From the NCBI GenBank assembly GCA_902633125.1, contig CACPEZ010000003.1, forward strand, positions 62,001-126,000: DNA of 64,000 nt. The letters are read 5' to 3'. This DNA is from an uncultured Pelagibacteraceae bacterium. GTDB lineage: Bacteria; Pseudomonadota; Alphaproteobacteria; Pelagibacterales; Pelagibacteraceae. The first letter of the stretch is position 1, and each line of letters opens with the position of its first letter. Under the pieces are notes generated by a model that saw nothing but the letters and a program-made list of their open reading frames with translations, had not been told where the DNA came from and did not search any database. Below, one piece after another: positions 52,109 to 63,075 of the stretch. Position numbers and translations under genes: made by a program.

Positions 52109-53283
52109 TGGCAAAAGAAACTAAAACTTTGAATCTAAATTTTGGACCTCAACATCCAGCTGCTCATGGAGTTTTGAGATTAATATTACAGTTAGATGGT
52201 GAAATCGTTGAAAAAGCAGATCCACATATTGGTTTATTGCATAGGGGGACAGAAAAATTAATTGAAAATAAAACTTATACCCAAGCTGTTCCATATTTTG
52301 ATCGACTAGATTATGTTGCCCCAATGAACCAAGAACATGCTTTTGCTTTAGCAATCGAAAAAATATTAAAAATAGAAGTCCCAATAAGAGCGCAATATAT
52401 AAGAGTAATGTTTTGTGAGATTGGAAGAATACTTAGTCATATTTTGAATGTCACAACACAAGCAATGGATGTTGGTGCATTAACCCCAACTTTATGGGGA
52501 TTTGAAGAAAGAGAAATATTAATGGGTTTTTATGAAAAAGTTTCTGGTTCTAGATTGCATGCCAATTATTTTAGAGCTGGAGGAGTACATCAAGATCTAC
52601 CAAAAGGATTAGATAAAGAGATCGGAAAATTTTGTGAAAGATTTCCAAAAATAATAAATGATTTAGAATTACTTTTAACAGATAACCGAATATTTAAGCA
52701 AAGGAATGTTGATATAGGAGTAGTATCAAAACAAGATGCTCTCGATTATTCTTTTTCAGGCGTTATGTTGAGAGGATCTGGTGTTCCGTGGGATTTAAGA
52801 AAATCTCAGCCTTACGATTGTTATGAACAATTAGAATTCAAAATTCCTGTAGGAAAAAATGGTGATTGTTATGACAGATATCTATGCAGAATTGAAGAAA
52901 TGAAAGAAAGTGTAAATATAATAAATCAATGCTTGGCAAATTTACCTGTAGGACCAATAAAAACTGATGATGGAAAAATCAGTCCACCGCCAAAAAAGGA
53001 AATAAAACAATCTATGGAAGCATTGATTCATCACTTTAAGCTATATACCGAAGGTTATAGAGTTGATAAAGATGAAATATATACTGCTGTAGAGGCTCCA
53101 AAAGGAGAATTTGGTGTTTACTTAATTTCTGATGGTTCGAGCAAACCTTACAAATGCAAAATAAGAGCTCCAGGATTTTCTCATTTGCAGGCGATGGATT
53201 ACTTAATTAAAGGTCATATGTTAGCTGATGTTCCTGCAGTTTTGGGTTCAATGGACATTGTTTTTGGGGAGGTAGATAGATAA
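52108..53283 (+). CDS. nuoD: NADH-quinone oxidoreductase subunit D
   Basis: 391 residues. The 49-kDa subunit lining the quinone site: [20 protein letters not shown] with the conserved HPxx[36 protein letters not shown], and C-terminal [20 protein letters not shown] then DIVFGEVDR. Descended from the large subunit of NiFe hydrogenases. Overlaps nuoC and nuoE by one base each. Confidence 0.98.
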   Translation: MAKETKTLNLNFGPQHPAAHGVLRLILQLDGEIVEKADPHIGLLHRGTEKLIENKTYTQAVPYFDRLDYVAPMNQEHAFALAIEKILKIEVPIRAQYIRVMFCEIGRILSHILNVTTQAMDVGALTPTLWGFEEREILMGFYEKVSGSRLHANYFRAGGVHQDLPKGLDKEIGKFCERFPKIINDLELLLTDNRIFKQRNVDIGVVSKQDALDYSFSGVMLRGSGVPWDLRKSQPYDCYEQLEFKIPVGKNGDCYDRYLCRIEEMKESVNIINQCLANLPVGPIKTDDGKISPPPKKEIKQSMEALIHHFKLYTEGYRVDKDEIYTAVEAPKGEFGVYLISDGSSKPYKCKIRAPGFSHLQAMDYLIKGHMLADVPAVLGSMDIVFGEVDR

Positions 53284-53891
53284 TGGCTGTCAAAAAAATA
53301 TCAAAAGTACAACCTGAAATATTTGAGTTTAATAAAAAAAACAAAGAAACTGCTGATAGTATTATTAAAAATTATCCTTCTGGAAAACAACAAAGTGCGG
53401 TTATGGCTTTATTGTATTTAGCACAAAAACAAAATGATAATTGGATACCTTTAAGTGCAATGAAATACATAGCAAAATATTTAGAAATGCCATACATAAA
53501 AGTATATGAAGTAGCTACATTTTATAGCATGTATAATTTAACTCCAGTTGGTAAATATTTCTTTCAAGTATGTACTACAACCCCATGTATGTTAAGGGGC
53601 GCATATAATTTAGTAGATGTTTGTAAACGAAAAATTTCTGAGGAAGAAAATCGTTTGTCAGAGGATGGAAAAACTTCTTGGTTAGAAGTAGAATGTTTAG
53701 GTGCTTGTGTTAATGCGCCAATGCTTCAATTAAATGAGGATTATTATGAGGATTTAGATCCAACAAAACTTGAGCAAATAATTGATAAAATAAGTAATGA
53801 TGAGGCTCCTCAACCAGGATCTTATAGAGGCAGATTAAGTTCTGAACCAGAAAATACTAGAAAAACATTAATAGGTAATAAAAATGCTTGA
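53283..53891 (+). CDS. nuoE: NADH-quinone oxidoreductase subunit E
   Basis: 202 residues. Thioredoxin-like 24-kDa subunit with the N1a [2Fe-2S] cluster: the Cys pair in [11 protein letters not shown], then [20 protein letters not shown]. Contacts NuoF in the NADH-dehydrogenase module. A ~30-residue C-terminal tail ([20 protein letters not shown]) follows, as often in alphaproteobacteria. Overlaps nuoF by eight bases. Confidence 0.97.
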   Translation: MAVKKISKVQPEIFEFNKKNKETADSIIKNYPSGKQQSAVMALLYLAQKQNDNWIPLSAMKYIAKYLEMPYIKVYEVATFYSMYNLTPVGKYFFQVCTTTPCMLRGAYNLVDVCKRKISEEENRLSEDGKTSWLEVECLGACVNAPMLQLNEDYYEDLDPTKLEQIIDKISNDEAPQPGSYRGRLSSEPENTRKTLIGNKNA

Positions 53892-55215
53892 AGATAAAGA
53901 TAGAATTTTTCAAAATTTATACAATGACTTTGGTGCTGATTTAACATCTGCAAAACAGAGGGGAGACTGGAAGGATACAAAAGAAATTTGTGGTAAAGGA
54001 AGAGAATGGATAATTAATGAAATTAAAGCATCAGAACTTAGAGGTAGAGGCGGAGCTGGATTCCCTACAGGATTGAAATGGTCCTTTGCACCAAAAGAAG
54101 TTGGATCAAGACCACATTATCTAGTAATTAACGCAGATGAATCTGAACCAGGCACATGTAAAGATAGAGATATTCTAAGATTTGAACCACATAAATTAAT
54201 AGAAGGCTGTTTAATTGCTTCTTACGCAGTTAATGCACACAAGTGCTATATTTATATAAGAGGGGAATATTTTAATGAAGGACAAAAACTTCAAACAGCT
54301 ATCGATGAAGCGTACAAAGATGGTCTCTTAGGAAAAAATTCTGCAGGAACTAATTGGGAATTGGATATTTATATTCATTATGGAGCTGGGGCTTATATCT
54401 GTGGAGAGGAAACGGCCTTGCTTGAGAGTATTGAGGGAAAAAAAGGTCAACCAAGATTGAAACCCCCATTTCCAGCTTTAATCGGTCTTTATGGTTGCCC
54501 AACAATAATAAACAATGTTGAAACAATTTCAGTGGTACCAACTATACTTAGAAGAGGTGGAAAGTGGTTTTCATCACTCGGTAGACCAAAAAATACTGGT
54601 TCTAAAATATATTGTATTTCAGGAAATGTAAATAATCCCTGCAACGTAGAAGAAGAAATGGGAATTCCACTAAAAGAATTAATTGAAAAGCATGCAGGTG
54701 GAGTGATAGGTGGATGGGATAATCTAAAAGCAGTTATACCTGGCGGTTCATCAATGCCATTACTTCCAAAAGAAACATGTGAAACAATTAAAATGGACTT
54801 TGATGCATGTGTTGAGAATAAAACTGGTTTAGGAACAGCTGGTATTGTGGTTATAAATAAAGATCAAGACATTATTAAGTGTATGGCTAGAATAGCAAGA
54901 TTTTATAAACACGAGAGTTGTGGTCAATGTACACCATGCAGAGAAGGTTCTGGTTGGATGTGGAGAATGTTAGAGAGAATGGCCAAAGGCGAAGCCACAA
55001 GAGATGAAGTAGATATGTTATTAGATGTGACAAAACAAATTGAAGGCCATACAATTTGTGCTTTTGGAGAAGGATCTTCATGGCCTGTTCAAGGATTGAT
55101 CAGAAATTTTAAAGATGAAATAATTGAAAGAAACAAGTTTGATCCAATTGTGAAAAAGCAAAAAGATATACCGTATTTAGTTGACCAACATTTACTAGAA
55201 AAAGAAAATGCTTAA
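53884..55215 (+). CDS. nuoF: NADH-quinone oxidoreductase subunit F
   Basis: 443 residues. NADH- and FMN-binding subunit: [18 protein letters not shown] (NADH site), [37 protein letters not shown] (FMN site), and the N3 [4Fe-4S] motif [15 protein letters not shown] with a later Cys in HTICAFGEG. Overlaps nuoG by eight bases. Confidence 0.98.
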   Translation: MLEDKDRIFQNLYNDFGADLTSAKQRGDWKDTKEICGKGREWIINEIKASELRGRGGAGFPTGLKWSFAPKEVGSRPHYLVINADESEPGTCKDRDILRFEPHKLIEGCLIASYAVNAHKCYIYIRGEYFNEGQKLQTAIDEAYKDGLLGKNSAGTNWELDIYIHYGAGAYICGEETALLESIEGKKGQPRLKPPFPALIGLYGCPTIINNVETISVVPTILRRGGKWFSSLGRPKNTGSKIYCISGNVNNPCNVEEEMGIPLKELIEKHAGGVIGGWDNLKAVIPGGSSMPLLPKETCETIKMDFDACVENKTGLGTAGIVVINKDQDIIKCMARIARFYKHESCGQCTPCREGSGWMWRMLERMAKGEATRDEVDMLLDVTKQIEGHTICAFGEGSSWPVQGLIRNFKDEIIERNKFDPIVKKQKDIPYLVDQHLLEKENA

Positions 55216-57238
55216 ACTTAAAGTAAACGACATTGATGTAGAGGTAGACGAAGGCACAACTGTTTTACAAGCCTGCGAACAAGCTGGAGCAGAGATACCA
55301 AGGTTCTGTTATCACGAAAAATTATCTATAGCTGGAAATTGTAGAATGTGTTTAGTTGAAATGGAAAAATCTCCTAAACCAATAGCATCTTGTGCTATGC
55401 CTGCTGCAGAGGGGATGGTACTTAAAACTAATACTGAAAAAGTAAAAAAAGCAAGAAAAGGTGTAATGGAATTTTTACTAGCAAACCATCCACTAGATTG
55501 TCCAGTATGTGATCAAGGTGGAGAGTGTGATTTACAAGATCAATCTATGTATTACGGAATTGATAAATCAAGATTTAAAGAAAATAAAAGATATGTGCCT
55601 GAAAAATACATGGGTCCATTAATTAAAACTCAAATGACAAGATGCATTCATTGCACTAGATGTATTCGATTTGCAACAGAAGTTGCTGGAGTTCCTGAAC
55701 TTGGAGCAATTGGTAGAGGTGAGAATATGCAAATTACTACTTATTTAGAAAAAGCTATGGAGTCTGAACTTTCAGCTAATGTTATTGATTTATGTCCTGT
55801 CGGTGCACTTACATCAAAGCCTTATGTCTTCGAAGCTAGACCATGGGAACTTAAAAAAACCGAGACAATTGATGTGATGGATGCTGTCGGATCAAATATA
55901 AGAGTTGATACATATGGATGGGAAGTCAAGAGAGTTCTTCCAAGAATTAATGAAGAAATAAATGAAGAATGGATATCAGATAAAACAAGATATGCATGTG
56001 ATGGCTTAAAAAATCAAAGATTAGATACACCTTATGTGAAGATTAATAATAAATTAAAGCCATCAAGTTGGGACGAAGCTTTTAAAGCTGTATCTGAAAG
56101 AATTTCAAAAACAAAATCTGAAAAAATTGCTGGATTTATAGGTGATATGACAAATATGGAAACCACTTATGCAGCAAAAGATTTTTTTGAAAAAACGATT
56201 AAGTCTGAAAATTTGGAATCTAGATATGAAAAATTATATATTAATACAAATGTAAGAAGTAATTATCTATTTAACAGTTCCATTGAAGGAATAGAAAAAA
56301 GCGATTTAATAATTCTAATAGGCACAAATCCAAGATTTGAAGCAACAATATTAAACTCACGAATTAGAAAAAATTATTTAAAAAATAAGACCGAAATTAT
56401 ATCTTTAGGTGATGTTGGTGATTTAACTTATCCTTACCAAGTTATAGCAAATAACACCGACACTATAAAAGATATCATTGATAATAAACATGAAATTTCT
56501 GAAAAAATTAATAAATCGAAATATCCGTGTGTAATTTTTGGACAATCAGTTCTCAAAATTAAGTCGGCACCCTACATTTTTGAAGAATTTAAAAACTATT
56601 TATTAGAAAATGATAAAATTTCTGATGATTGGAATGCATTAAATATATTGTCAAAAAATTCATCTACAGTTGGCTCATATGACCTAAATGTATTGTCAAA
56701 AAATTCTAGCTTTGAAATATTGGACAAATTAGAAAATAATAGCTTTGAAGTTTTAATTTTATTTGGCCAAGATAATTTAAAATTTGAGAAAAAAAATGAA
56801 TTTATAATTTATATCGGTAGTCATGGTGATAAAGGTGCAAGTATTGCTGATATAATTTTACCTGGTGCTGCTTACACAGAGCAAGATGGTTATTTTACAA
56901 ATTTAGAAGGAAAATTACAAAAAGCTTACAAGGCATCATATCCACCAGGTGAAGCTAAAGAGGATTGGCAAATAATAAATGAACTGTCCTCATTTATTAA
57001 GAGAAAAAATTTATATAAAGATAAAAATCAACTTATAGATTCATTAATTAATTATTTAAATCTTAATAATAAAAATGAAACCGAATTTAAAATACCTGAG
57101 TATAATTTTAAATCAGAAAAAATTATTACTGAAGAGATTGATTATTATCACTCTAATGCGATAGCAAGAGCATCAAAAACAATGTCAGAGTGTAAAAATG
57201 TTAGAATGAGTTTACCAAAAACTGGGACCGATAATTAA
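55208..57238 (+). CDS. nuoG: NADH-quinone oxidoreductase subunit G
   Basis: 676 residues, the 75-kDa subunit. N-terminal [2Fe-2S] N1b ([29 protein letters not shown]), the His/Cys N5 site ([20 protein letters not shown]) and N4 ([30 protein letters not shown]). The C-terminal molybdopterin-oxidoreductase-like domain is non-catalytic and more diverged ([20 protein letters not shown] kept). No extra N7 cluster is evident. It contains a short in-frame duplication near residue 480-500. nuoH overlaps by one base. Confidence 0.97.
   Translation: MLKLKVNDIDVEVDEGTTVLQACEQAGAEIPRFCYHEKLSIAGNCRMCLVEMEKSPKPIASCAMPAAEGMVLKTNTEKVKKARKGVMEFLLANHPLDCPVCDQGGECDLQDQSMYYGIDKSRFKENKRYVPEKYMGPLIKTQMTRCIHCTRCIRFATEVAGVPELGAIGRGENMQITTYLEKAMESELSANVIDLCPVGALTSKPYVFEARPWELKKTETIDVMDAVGSNIRVDTYGWEVKRVLPRINEEINEEWISDKTRYACDGLKNQRLDTPYVKINNKLKPSSWDEAFKAVSERISKTKSEKIAGFIGDMTNMETTYAAKDFFEKTIKSENLESRYEKLYINTNVRSNYLFNSSIEGIEKSDLIILIGTNPRFEATILNSRIRKNYLKNKTEIISLGDVGDLTYPYQVIANNTDTIKDIIDNKHEISEKINKSKYPCVIFGQSVLKIKSAPYIFEEFKNYLLENDKISDDWNALNILSKNSSTVGSYDLNVLSKNSSFEILDKLENNSFEVLILFGQDNLKFEKKNEFIIYIGSHGDKGASIADIILPGAAYTEQDGYFTNLEGKLQKAYKASYPPGEAKEDWQIINELSSFIKRKNLYKDKNQLIDSLINYLNLNNKNETEFKIPEYNFKSEKIITEEIDYYHSNAIARASKTMSECKNVRMSLPKTGTDN
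56641..56706 (+). repeat. Short in-frame direct repeat inside nuoG
   Basis: Two 21-base copies (56641-56661 and 56686-56706) differ at one position, are offset by 45 bases, and encode two LSKNSS units (NILSKNSS and NVLSKNSS). They lie in the poorly conserved C-terminal domain of NuoG, probably a surface loop lengthened by duplication. Confidence 0.85.
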
Positions 57239-58236
57239 TGGCTGAATTATATATATTTTTTGAACAGATTTATAAAATTTTGTTTTTATTGATCCCAGTT
57301 TTAGTATCTGTAGCAATGATTGTCTGGTTAGATAGAAGAGTATGGGCATTTGTTCAAAAAAGAAGAGGTCCTAACGTTGTTGGTCCATTTGGATTATTTC
57401 AAACATTAGCTGACGCACTAAAATATATTTTTAAAGAAATAATCATTCCAGCGAGCTCAAATAAAGTTATATTTATATTAGCGCCGATAGTTACAATGAC
57501 TCTGGCCCTAATTGCTTGGGCGGTAATTCCTTTTAGTGAAACTTTTGTACTAGCAGATATCAATGTTGGTATTTTATATCTTTTTGCAGTTTCATCTTTA
57601 GGTGTTTATGGAATAATTATGGGTGGATGGGCATCTAATTCAAAATATCCTTTTTTAGGAGCAATTAGATCAGCTGCCCAAATGGTTTCATATGAAGTTT
57701 CCATAGGTGTAATAATTATAAATGTATTACTTTGTGTGGGCTCATTAAATCTAAGCGACATCGTTTTAGCACAAGAAGATTTATGGTTTGTAATACCTCT
57801 ATTCCCAATGTTTATAATATTTTTTATTTCAGCCTTAGCAGAAACTAACAGACCACCTTTTGATTTGCCAGAAGCAGAGGCTGAATTAGTTGCAGGTTAC
57901 CAAACAGAATACTCTGGAATGATGTATGCAATGTTTTGGTTAGGGGAATATGCTAACATTTTACTTATGTGTGCAATGGGATCCATTTTATTTCTTGGTG
58001 GCTGGTTATCTCCGATAGATTTATTTCCTTTTAATATAATTCCAGCACCTATGTGGTTAATCTTAAAAATACTCTTTTTATTTATTTTATTTGCTCTGAT
58101 AAAAGCAATAGTGCCTAGATACAGGTATGATCAATTAATGAAACTTGGTTGGAAAATTTTTCTACCATTTTCACTAATTTATGTAGTATTAACTGCAAGT
58201 TTTTTAATGTATTTTAATTTATTACCGGGAAGTTAA
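57238..58236 (+). CDS. nuoH: NADH-quinone oxidoreductase subunit H
   Basis: 332 residues, about eight membrane helices. ND1 signature: [20 protein letters not shown], the cytoplasmic acidic loop [20 protein letters not shown], and [17 protein letters not shown]. Forms the membrane part of the quinone channel. Shares one base with nuoG and ends one base before nuoI. Confidence 0.98.
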   Translation: MAELYIFFEQIYKILFLLIPVLVSVAMIVWLDRRVWAFVQKRRGPNVVGPFGLFQTLADALKYIFKEIIIPASSNKVIFILAPIVTMTLALIAWAVIPFSETFVLADINVGILYLFAVSSLGVYGIIMGGWASNSKYPFLGAIRSAAQMVSYEVSIGVIIINVLLCVGSLNLSDIVLAQEDLWFVIPLFPMFIIFFISALAETNRPPFDLPEAEAELVAGYQTEYSGMMYAMFWLGEYANILLMCAMGSILFLGGWLSPIDLFPFNIIPAPMWLILKILFLFILFALIKAIVPRYRYDQLMKLGWKIFLPFSLIYVVLTASFLMYFNLLPGS

Positions 58237-58237
58237 T

Positions 58238-58723
58238 ATGAGCTTAATAAGAATTTTCAAAACAGTTTTTATGATTGATTTTATAACAGGATTAATCATG
58301 GCAATAAAAGAAATATTTAAACCAAAAAAAACAATTAATTATCCATTTGAAAAAGGTTCAATTAGTCCAAGAGCTAGAGGAGAACATGCACTAAGAAGAT
58401 ATCCAAATGGTGAGGAGAGATGTATTGCTTGTAAACTATGTGAAGCCGTGTGTCCTGCTCAGGCTATAACAATAGAGTCTAGCGAGAGAGAAGATGGAAG
58501 TAGAAAAACTACTCGATATGATATTGATATGTTAAAATGTATTTACTGTGGTTTGTGCGAACAATCCTGCCCCGTGGACGCCATTGTGCAAGGTCCAAAT
58601 TTTGAATTTGCCACAGAAACAAGAGAAGAACTTTACTATAACAAAGAAAAGTTGTTAGAGAATGGAGATAGATGGGAGAATATTTTAGCAGCAAATATTA
58701 ATGCTGATAGCTCCCACAGATAA
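58238..58723 (+). CDS. nuoI: NADH-quinone oxidoreductase subunit I
   Basis: 161 residues. Two [4Fe-4S] ferredoxin motifs: [16 protein letters not shown] and [16 protein letters not shown] (clusters N6a/N6b). Also the conserved [16 protein letters not shown] lead. An amphipathic N-terminus anchors it to the membrane arm. nuoJ follows after three bases. Confidence 0.98.
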   Translation: MSLIRIFKTVFMIDFITGLIMAIKEIFKPKKTINYPFEKGSISPRARGEHALRRYPNGEERCIACKLCEAVCPAQAITIESSEREDGSRKTTRYDIDMLKCIYCGLCEQSCPVDAIVQGPNFEFATETREELYYNKEKLLENGDRWENILAANINADSSHR

Positions 58724-58726
58724 TCA

Positions 58727-59359
58727 ATGATTGCTCACGCAATAGTCTTTTATATATTTTCACTAATTGCAATTGTTTCTGCAATAATGGTAACTGTTTC
58801 GAAAAACACAGTTAATTCAGTTTTTTTTTTAATATTAGACTTTATTAGTATTTCTTGCCTATTCATCATGATTGGTGCCGAATTTTTAGGAATGATAATG
58901 CTTATTGTTTACGTTGGAGCAGTGGCAGTATTATTTTTATTTGTTGTTATGATGTTAAATGTTGCTCAACAAAAAAATGAATGGTTTAATTCTAGTGGAA
59001 GAAGTTCCCATATTCCAGTTGGTCTATTAGTAAGTATAATTATATTTTTTGAATTAATTATTGTTATAGGTGGATGGAAATATAAACCAGATTTGTTAGA
59101 TTCAATTACGATTGAAATAAATACCGACTTAACAAATACACAATCTTTAGGAAGCGTTATATATACTGATTATATTCATTTGTTTCAATTATCTGGAATG
59201 GTTTTATTGGTAGCCATGATTGGAGCAATTGTATTGACCTTCAGACAAAGATCTGGAGTAAAAAGACAAAGTTATTTCAAACAAATATCTAGAGATAGAA
59301 AAGATGGTATTGAATTAGTTGAAGTTGAAAATAATAAAGGAGTTAAAATAGATGCTTAG
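58727..59359 (+). CDS. nuoJ: NADH-quinone oxidoreductase subunit J
   Basis: 210 residues, five predicted membrane helices; ND6 signature [20 protein letters not shown] followed by [11 protein letters not shown] ~35-residue charged C-terminal tail ([20 protein letters not shown]) follows the last helix. A membrane-arm subunit near the quinone site. Overlaps nuoK by eight bases. Confidence 0.97.
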   Translation: MIAHAIVFYIFSLIAIVSAIMVTVSKNTVNSVFFLILDFISISCLFIMIGAEFLGMIMLIVYVGAVAVLFLFVVMMLNVAQQKNEWFNSSGRSSHIPVGLLVSIIIFFELIIVIGGWKYKPDLLDSITIEINTDLTNTQSLGSVIYTDYIHLFQLSGMVLLVAMIGAIVLTFRQRSGVKRQSYFKQISRDRKDGIELVEVENNKGVKIDA

Positions 59360-59663
59360 TATTGGTCTTGGACATTATTTAACTCTCGCTGCTATTATAT
59401 TCACAATCGGTATTGTAGGTATTTTTCTAAATAGAAAAAATATTATCGTTATATTGATGAGTATTGAATTAATACTTTTAGCTGTAAATATAAATTTAGT
59501 ATCTTTTTCTATTTTTATTAACGATCTTAGTGGCCAGGTTTTTACATTATTCATATTAACAGTGGCTGCAGCAGAGGCCGCAATAGGACTTGCAATTATT
59601 GTGGTTTATTACAGAAACTCAGGAACAATAAGAGTTGAAGAAATCGACAGATTGAAAGGGTAA
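59352..59663 (+). CDS. nuoK: NADH-quinone oxidoreductase subunit K
   Basis: 103 residues, three membrane helices; ND4L-type sequence [20 protein letters not shown] with the conserved intramembrane Glu, then [18 protein letters not shown] with the second Glu. Proton-pathway subunit. nuoL starts directly after the stop. Confidence 0.98.
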   Translation: MLSIGLGHYLTLAAIIFTIGIVGIFLNRKNIIVILMSIELILLAVNINLVSFSIFINDLSGQVFTLFILTVAAAEAAIGLAIIVVYYRNSGTIRVEEIDRLKG

Positions 59664-61577
59664 ATGGAATATTTAATATTATTTTTACCTTTAATAGGTT
59701 CAATCATATCTGGTTTCTTTGGTAAAACTATTGGTGATAAATTATCTCAATTAATCACATGTATTTTGGTTTCTATTTCGGCATTATTATCTTTGTTCAT
59801 ATTTTTTAAAGTTGTTTCAACAGGTTATGAGCATAATGCAATTATTGCAACTTGGATAAATTCAGGATCTTTAAATGTAAATTGGTCAATTAAAGTTGAT
59901 GCTCTTTCTGCAGTAATGTTGGTGGTAGTTACTCTAGTTTCATCCTTAGTTCATATTTATTCTGTTGGTTACATGTCTCACGACCCACATAAACCAAGAT
60001 TTATGTCCTATCTATCATTATTTACATTCGCCATGTTAACTTTAGTAACATCAGATAATTTTTTGCAATTATTTTTTGGATGGGAAGGAGTTGGCCTTTG
60101 CTCTTATTTTTTAATTGGTTTTTGGTATAAAAAAGAGACTGCTAATGCCGCTGCTATTAAAGCTTTTATTGTAAATAGAGTTGGGGACTTTGGTTTTGCA
60201 TTGGGAATTTTTTTAATATTTTATATTTTTGGTACAGTAAATTATGACGAAGTTTTTTCTAAAATACCTGAAATTATAGATCAAAAAATAAATTTCTTAT
60301 CATTTGAGTTTAATACAATAGATTTAATTTGTTTATTACTTTTTATTGGAGCAATGGGAAAATCAGCTCAATTTTTGCTTCACACATGGTTACCAGACGC
60401 TATGGAAGGTCCAACACCAGTATCGGCTTTAATTCATGCAGCCACAATGGTAACAGCAGGAGTTTTTTTAGTAGTTAGATGTTCTCCAATTTATGAGTAT
60501 TCAGAATTAGCTTTATCTGTAATCACACTAGTTGGAATGACCACAGCTTTTTTTGCAGCTACAGTTGCATTAGTTCAAACAGATATAAAAAAAATTATCG
60601 CTTATTCAACATGTAGTCAATTGGGATACATGTTTTTTGCAGCAGGTGTAGGTGCATATAATGTTGCAATGTTTCATTTATTTACACATGCTTTTTTTAA
60701 AGCTCTACTTTTCTTAGGCTCTGGATCAGTAATTCATTCATTTAAAGATGAACAAGATGTTACTAAGATGGGGGGAGTGTTTAGAAAATTACCTTATACT
60801 TATGCATTAATGGTTATAGGTACTTTAGCTTTAACAGGTTTTCCTTTCTTATCAGGTTTTTATTCTAAAGATGCAATAATTGAATTTGCCTATATAAGTG
60901 ACACAAAATTTGGAATTTATGCTGCTGGTATTGGTGTATTAACTGCTGTAATGACTTCTATATACTCATGGAGATTAATATTTAAAACTTTCCACGGAGA
61001 TTATAAAAATAAAGATCTTAGTATTGATACAATGCACGAGTCTCCATTAAGCATGATGTTACCTTTAGTATTATTAGCCGTTGGTGCAATTTTTTCAGGA
61101 TTTTTATTTAAAGAATTATTTATGGGTCATGATACAATGTATAATTTTTGGGGAGAGTCTATAAAATTCCTAGAACCGTTAGGAAAAGAACATCCTCCAA
61201 CTTGGTTTTTATTTTTAACTCCTACGTTAGTAGTACTAACAATTCCATTGTCATATTATCTATTTGTTAAAAATACTAAAATCGTAGATGAAATAGTTTC
61301 CATAAACATGCCAGTTTACATTTTTCTCCAAAAAAAATGGTATTTTGATGAATTATATGATCAAATTTTTATTAAACCTTCAAAAAGTTTTGGAATATTT
61401 CTTTGGAAAAAAATTGATGGATTAATAATTGATAAATTTGGACCAGATGGAATTTCAAATTTGGTAAAACTTTTTTCGTTTAAAGCGGTAAAGTTTCAAT
61501 CAGGTTATATTTATCAATATGCTTTTATAATGCTTCTAGGTTTTTCGATTCTATTAACTTTATTAATAGTAAAATAA
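59664..61577 (+). CDS. nuoL: NADH-quinone oxidoreductase subunit L
   Basis: 637 residues, the large antiporter-like subunit (ND5). Seen: VDALSAVMLVVVTLVSSLVH, YMSHDPHKPRFMSYLSLFTF, GWEGVGLCSYFLIGFWY with the key Glu, LLHTWLPDAMEGPTPVSALI, HAATMVTAGVFLVVR and KKIIAYSTCSQLGYMFFAAG. Long C-terminal region with the lateral helix and last helix. nuoM starts one base later. Confidence 0.98.
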   Translation: MEYLILFLPLIGSIISGFFGKTIGDKLSQLITCILVSISALLSLFIFFKVVSTGYEHNAIIATWINSGSLNVNWSIKVDALSAVMLVVVTLVSSLVHIYSVGYMSHDPHKPRFMSYLSLFTFAMLTLVTSDNFLQLFFGWEGVGLCSYFLIGFWYKKETANAAAIKAFIVNRVGDFGFALGIFLIFYIFGTVNYDEVFSKIPEIIDQKINFLSFEFNTIDLICLLLFIGAMGKSAQFLLHTWLPDAMEGPTPVSALIHAATMVTAGVFLVVRCSPIYEYSELALSVITLVGMTTAFFAATVALVQTDIKKIIAYSTCSQLGYMFFAAGVGAYNVAMFHLFTHAFFKALLFLGSGSVIHSFKDEQDVTKMGGVFRKLPYTYALMVIGTLALTGFPFLSGFYSKDAIIEFAYISDTKFGIYAAGIGVLTAVMTSIYSWRLIFKTFHGDYKNKDLSIDTMHESPLSMMLPLVLLAVGAIFSGFLFKELFMGHDTMYNFWGESIKFLEPLGKEHPPTWFLFLTPTLVVLTIPLSYYLFVKNTKIVDEIVSINMPVYIFLQKKWYFDELYDQIFIKPSKSFGIFLWKKIDGLIIDKFGPDGISNLVKLFSFKAVKFQSGYIYQYAFIMLLGFSILLTLLIVK

Positions 61578-61578
61578 T

Positions 61579-63075
61579 ATGAATTTTCCAATTCTATCAT
61601 CATTAATTTTACTTCCAACAATTGGAGCTTTATTTATTTTTTTTGTTAGATCGTCTAATTCTCAATATCAAAGTAGCAAATATGTTGCCCTTTTTATAAC
61701 TTTAGCAAATTTTTTCTTGTCTTTATATCTATGGATTGTTTTTGATAAATCTATAGTAGACTTTCAGTTTGTTGAGGAAAGAGAATGGATTTCAGGATTT
61801 GTTAATTATAAAGTAGGAGTAGACGGGATATCAATTTTATTTATTTTACTCACCACATTTATTACTCCAATCTGTGTAATTACTGTAAATGCAACTATTA
61901 AAAATAGATTAAAAGATTTTTTAATTGCAATCTTGATACTTGAAACATTTATGATTGGTGTCTTTTGCTCGTTAGACTTAGTTGTATTTTATCTATTTTT
62001 TGAAGCTGGTCTTATACCAATGTTTTTAATTATTGGTATATGGGGTGGAGAAAGAAGAGTTTATTCAGCATTTAAATTCTTTTTATATACTTTGCTAGGT
62101 TCGGTTTTAATGTTGGTTGCCATCATATCAATATATTGGATAACAGGCACAACAGATGTCATTAAGTTATACGAATTGGGTATCGACGCTAAGTACCAAA
62201 ATTTATTGTGGTTAGCATTTTTTAGTTCCTTTGCTGTTAAAACACCAATGTGGCCAGTGCATACATGGTTGCCAGATGCTCATGTAGAGGCACCAACTGC
62301 AGGTTCAGTTTTACTAGCTGCAATACTTTTAAAAATGGCTGGATATGGATTTATAAGGTTTTCTCTAGGTTTGTTTCCAGATGCTTCATTATATTTTGTT
62401 CCTTTAATTTACACACTTAGTTTGATAGCGATTATCTATACATCATTAGTAGCCTTAATGCAGGAAGATATGAAGAAACTAATAGCTTATTCGTCTGTTG
62501 CTCATATGGGATTTGTAACACTAGGTATTTTCACTTTGACACAGCAAGGAATAGAAGGAAGTATCTTCCAAATGATAAGTCATGGTTTAGTATCTGCAGC
62601 ACTATTTTTATGTGTTGGAGTTGTTTACGATAGACTTCATACAAGACTTATAAATAGATATGGAGGCTTAGTTTCTATAATGCCAAAGTACGCAATAGTT
62701 TTTATGGTTTTTACTTTAGGAGCTCTTGGATTACCTGGAACAAGTGGTTTTATTGGTGAATTTTTAGTTTTAATGGGTGCATTTAAAAAGAATATACTAG
62801 TAGCAACGATTGCAAGTCTAGGAGTGATCTTGGGGGCGGCATATATGCTTTGGTTATATAAGAGAATTATCTTTGGAAAATTAATTAATGAAGATGTAAA
62901 AAAAATGGTTGATTTAAAAAGATTTGAAATTGTTACATTATGGCTTTTAGTATTACCAATTATATTTTTTGGTTTTTATCCAGAACCTTTGATTAACTCA
63001 ATAGAAGTATCAGTTGCAAATATGATAGATATGAATGATTTAGATAAGATCAACAAATTAGCGTTAGGCGAATAA
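61579..63075 (+). CDS. nuoM: NADH-quinone oxidoreductase subunit M
   Basis: 498 residues, antiporter-like subunit (ND4). Seen: VGVDGISILFILLTTFITPI, FEAGLIPMFLIIGIWGGERR, FAVKTPMWPVHTWLPDAHVE, APTAGSVLLAAILLKMAGYG and KKLIAYSSVAHMGFVTLGIF. Contributes a proton channel. Its stop shares one base with the nuoN start. Confidence 0.98.
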   Translation: MNFPILSSLILLPTIGALFIFFVRSSNSQYQSSKYVALFITLANFFLSLYLWIVFDKSIVDFQFVEEREWISGFVNYKVGVDGISILFILLTTFITPICVITVNATIKNRLKDFLIAILILETFMIGVFCSLDLVVFYLFFEAGLIPMFLIIGIWGGERRVYSAFKFFLYTLLGSVLMLVAIISIYWITGTTDVIKLYELGIDAKYQNLLWLAFFSSFAVKTPMWPVHTWLPDAHVEAPTAGSVLLAAILLKMAGYGFIRFSLGLFPDASLYFVPLIYTLSLIAIIYTSLVALMQEDMKKLIAYSSVAHMGFVTLGIFTLTQQGIEGSIFQMISHGLVSAALFLCVGVVYDRLHTRLINRYGGLVSIMPKYAIVFMVFTLGALGLPGTSGFIGEFLVLMGAFKKNILVATIASLGVILGAAYMLWLYKRIIFGKLINEDVKKMVDLKRFEIVTLWLLVLPIIFFGFYPEPLINSIEVSVANMIDMNDLDKINKLALGE

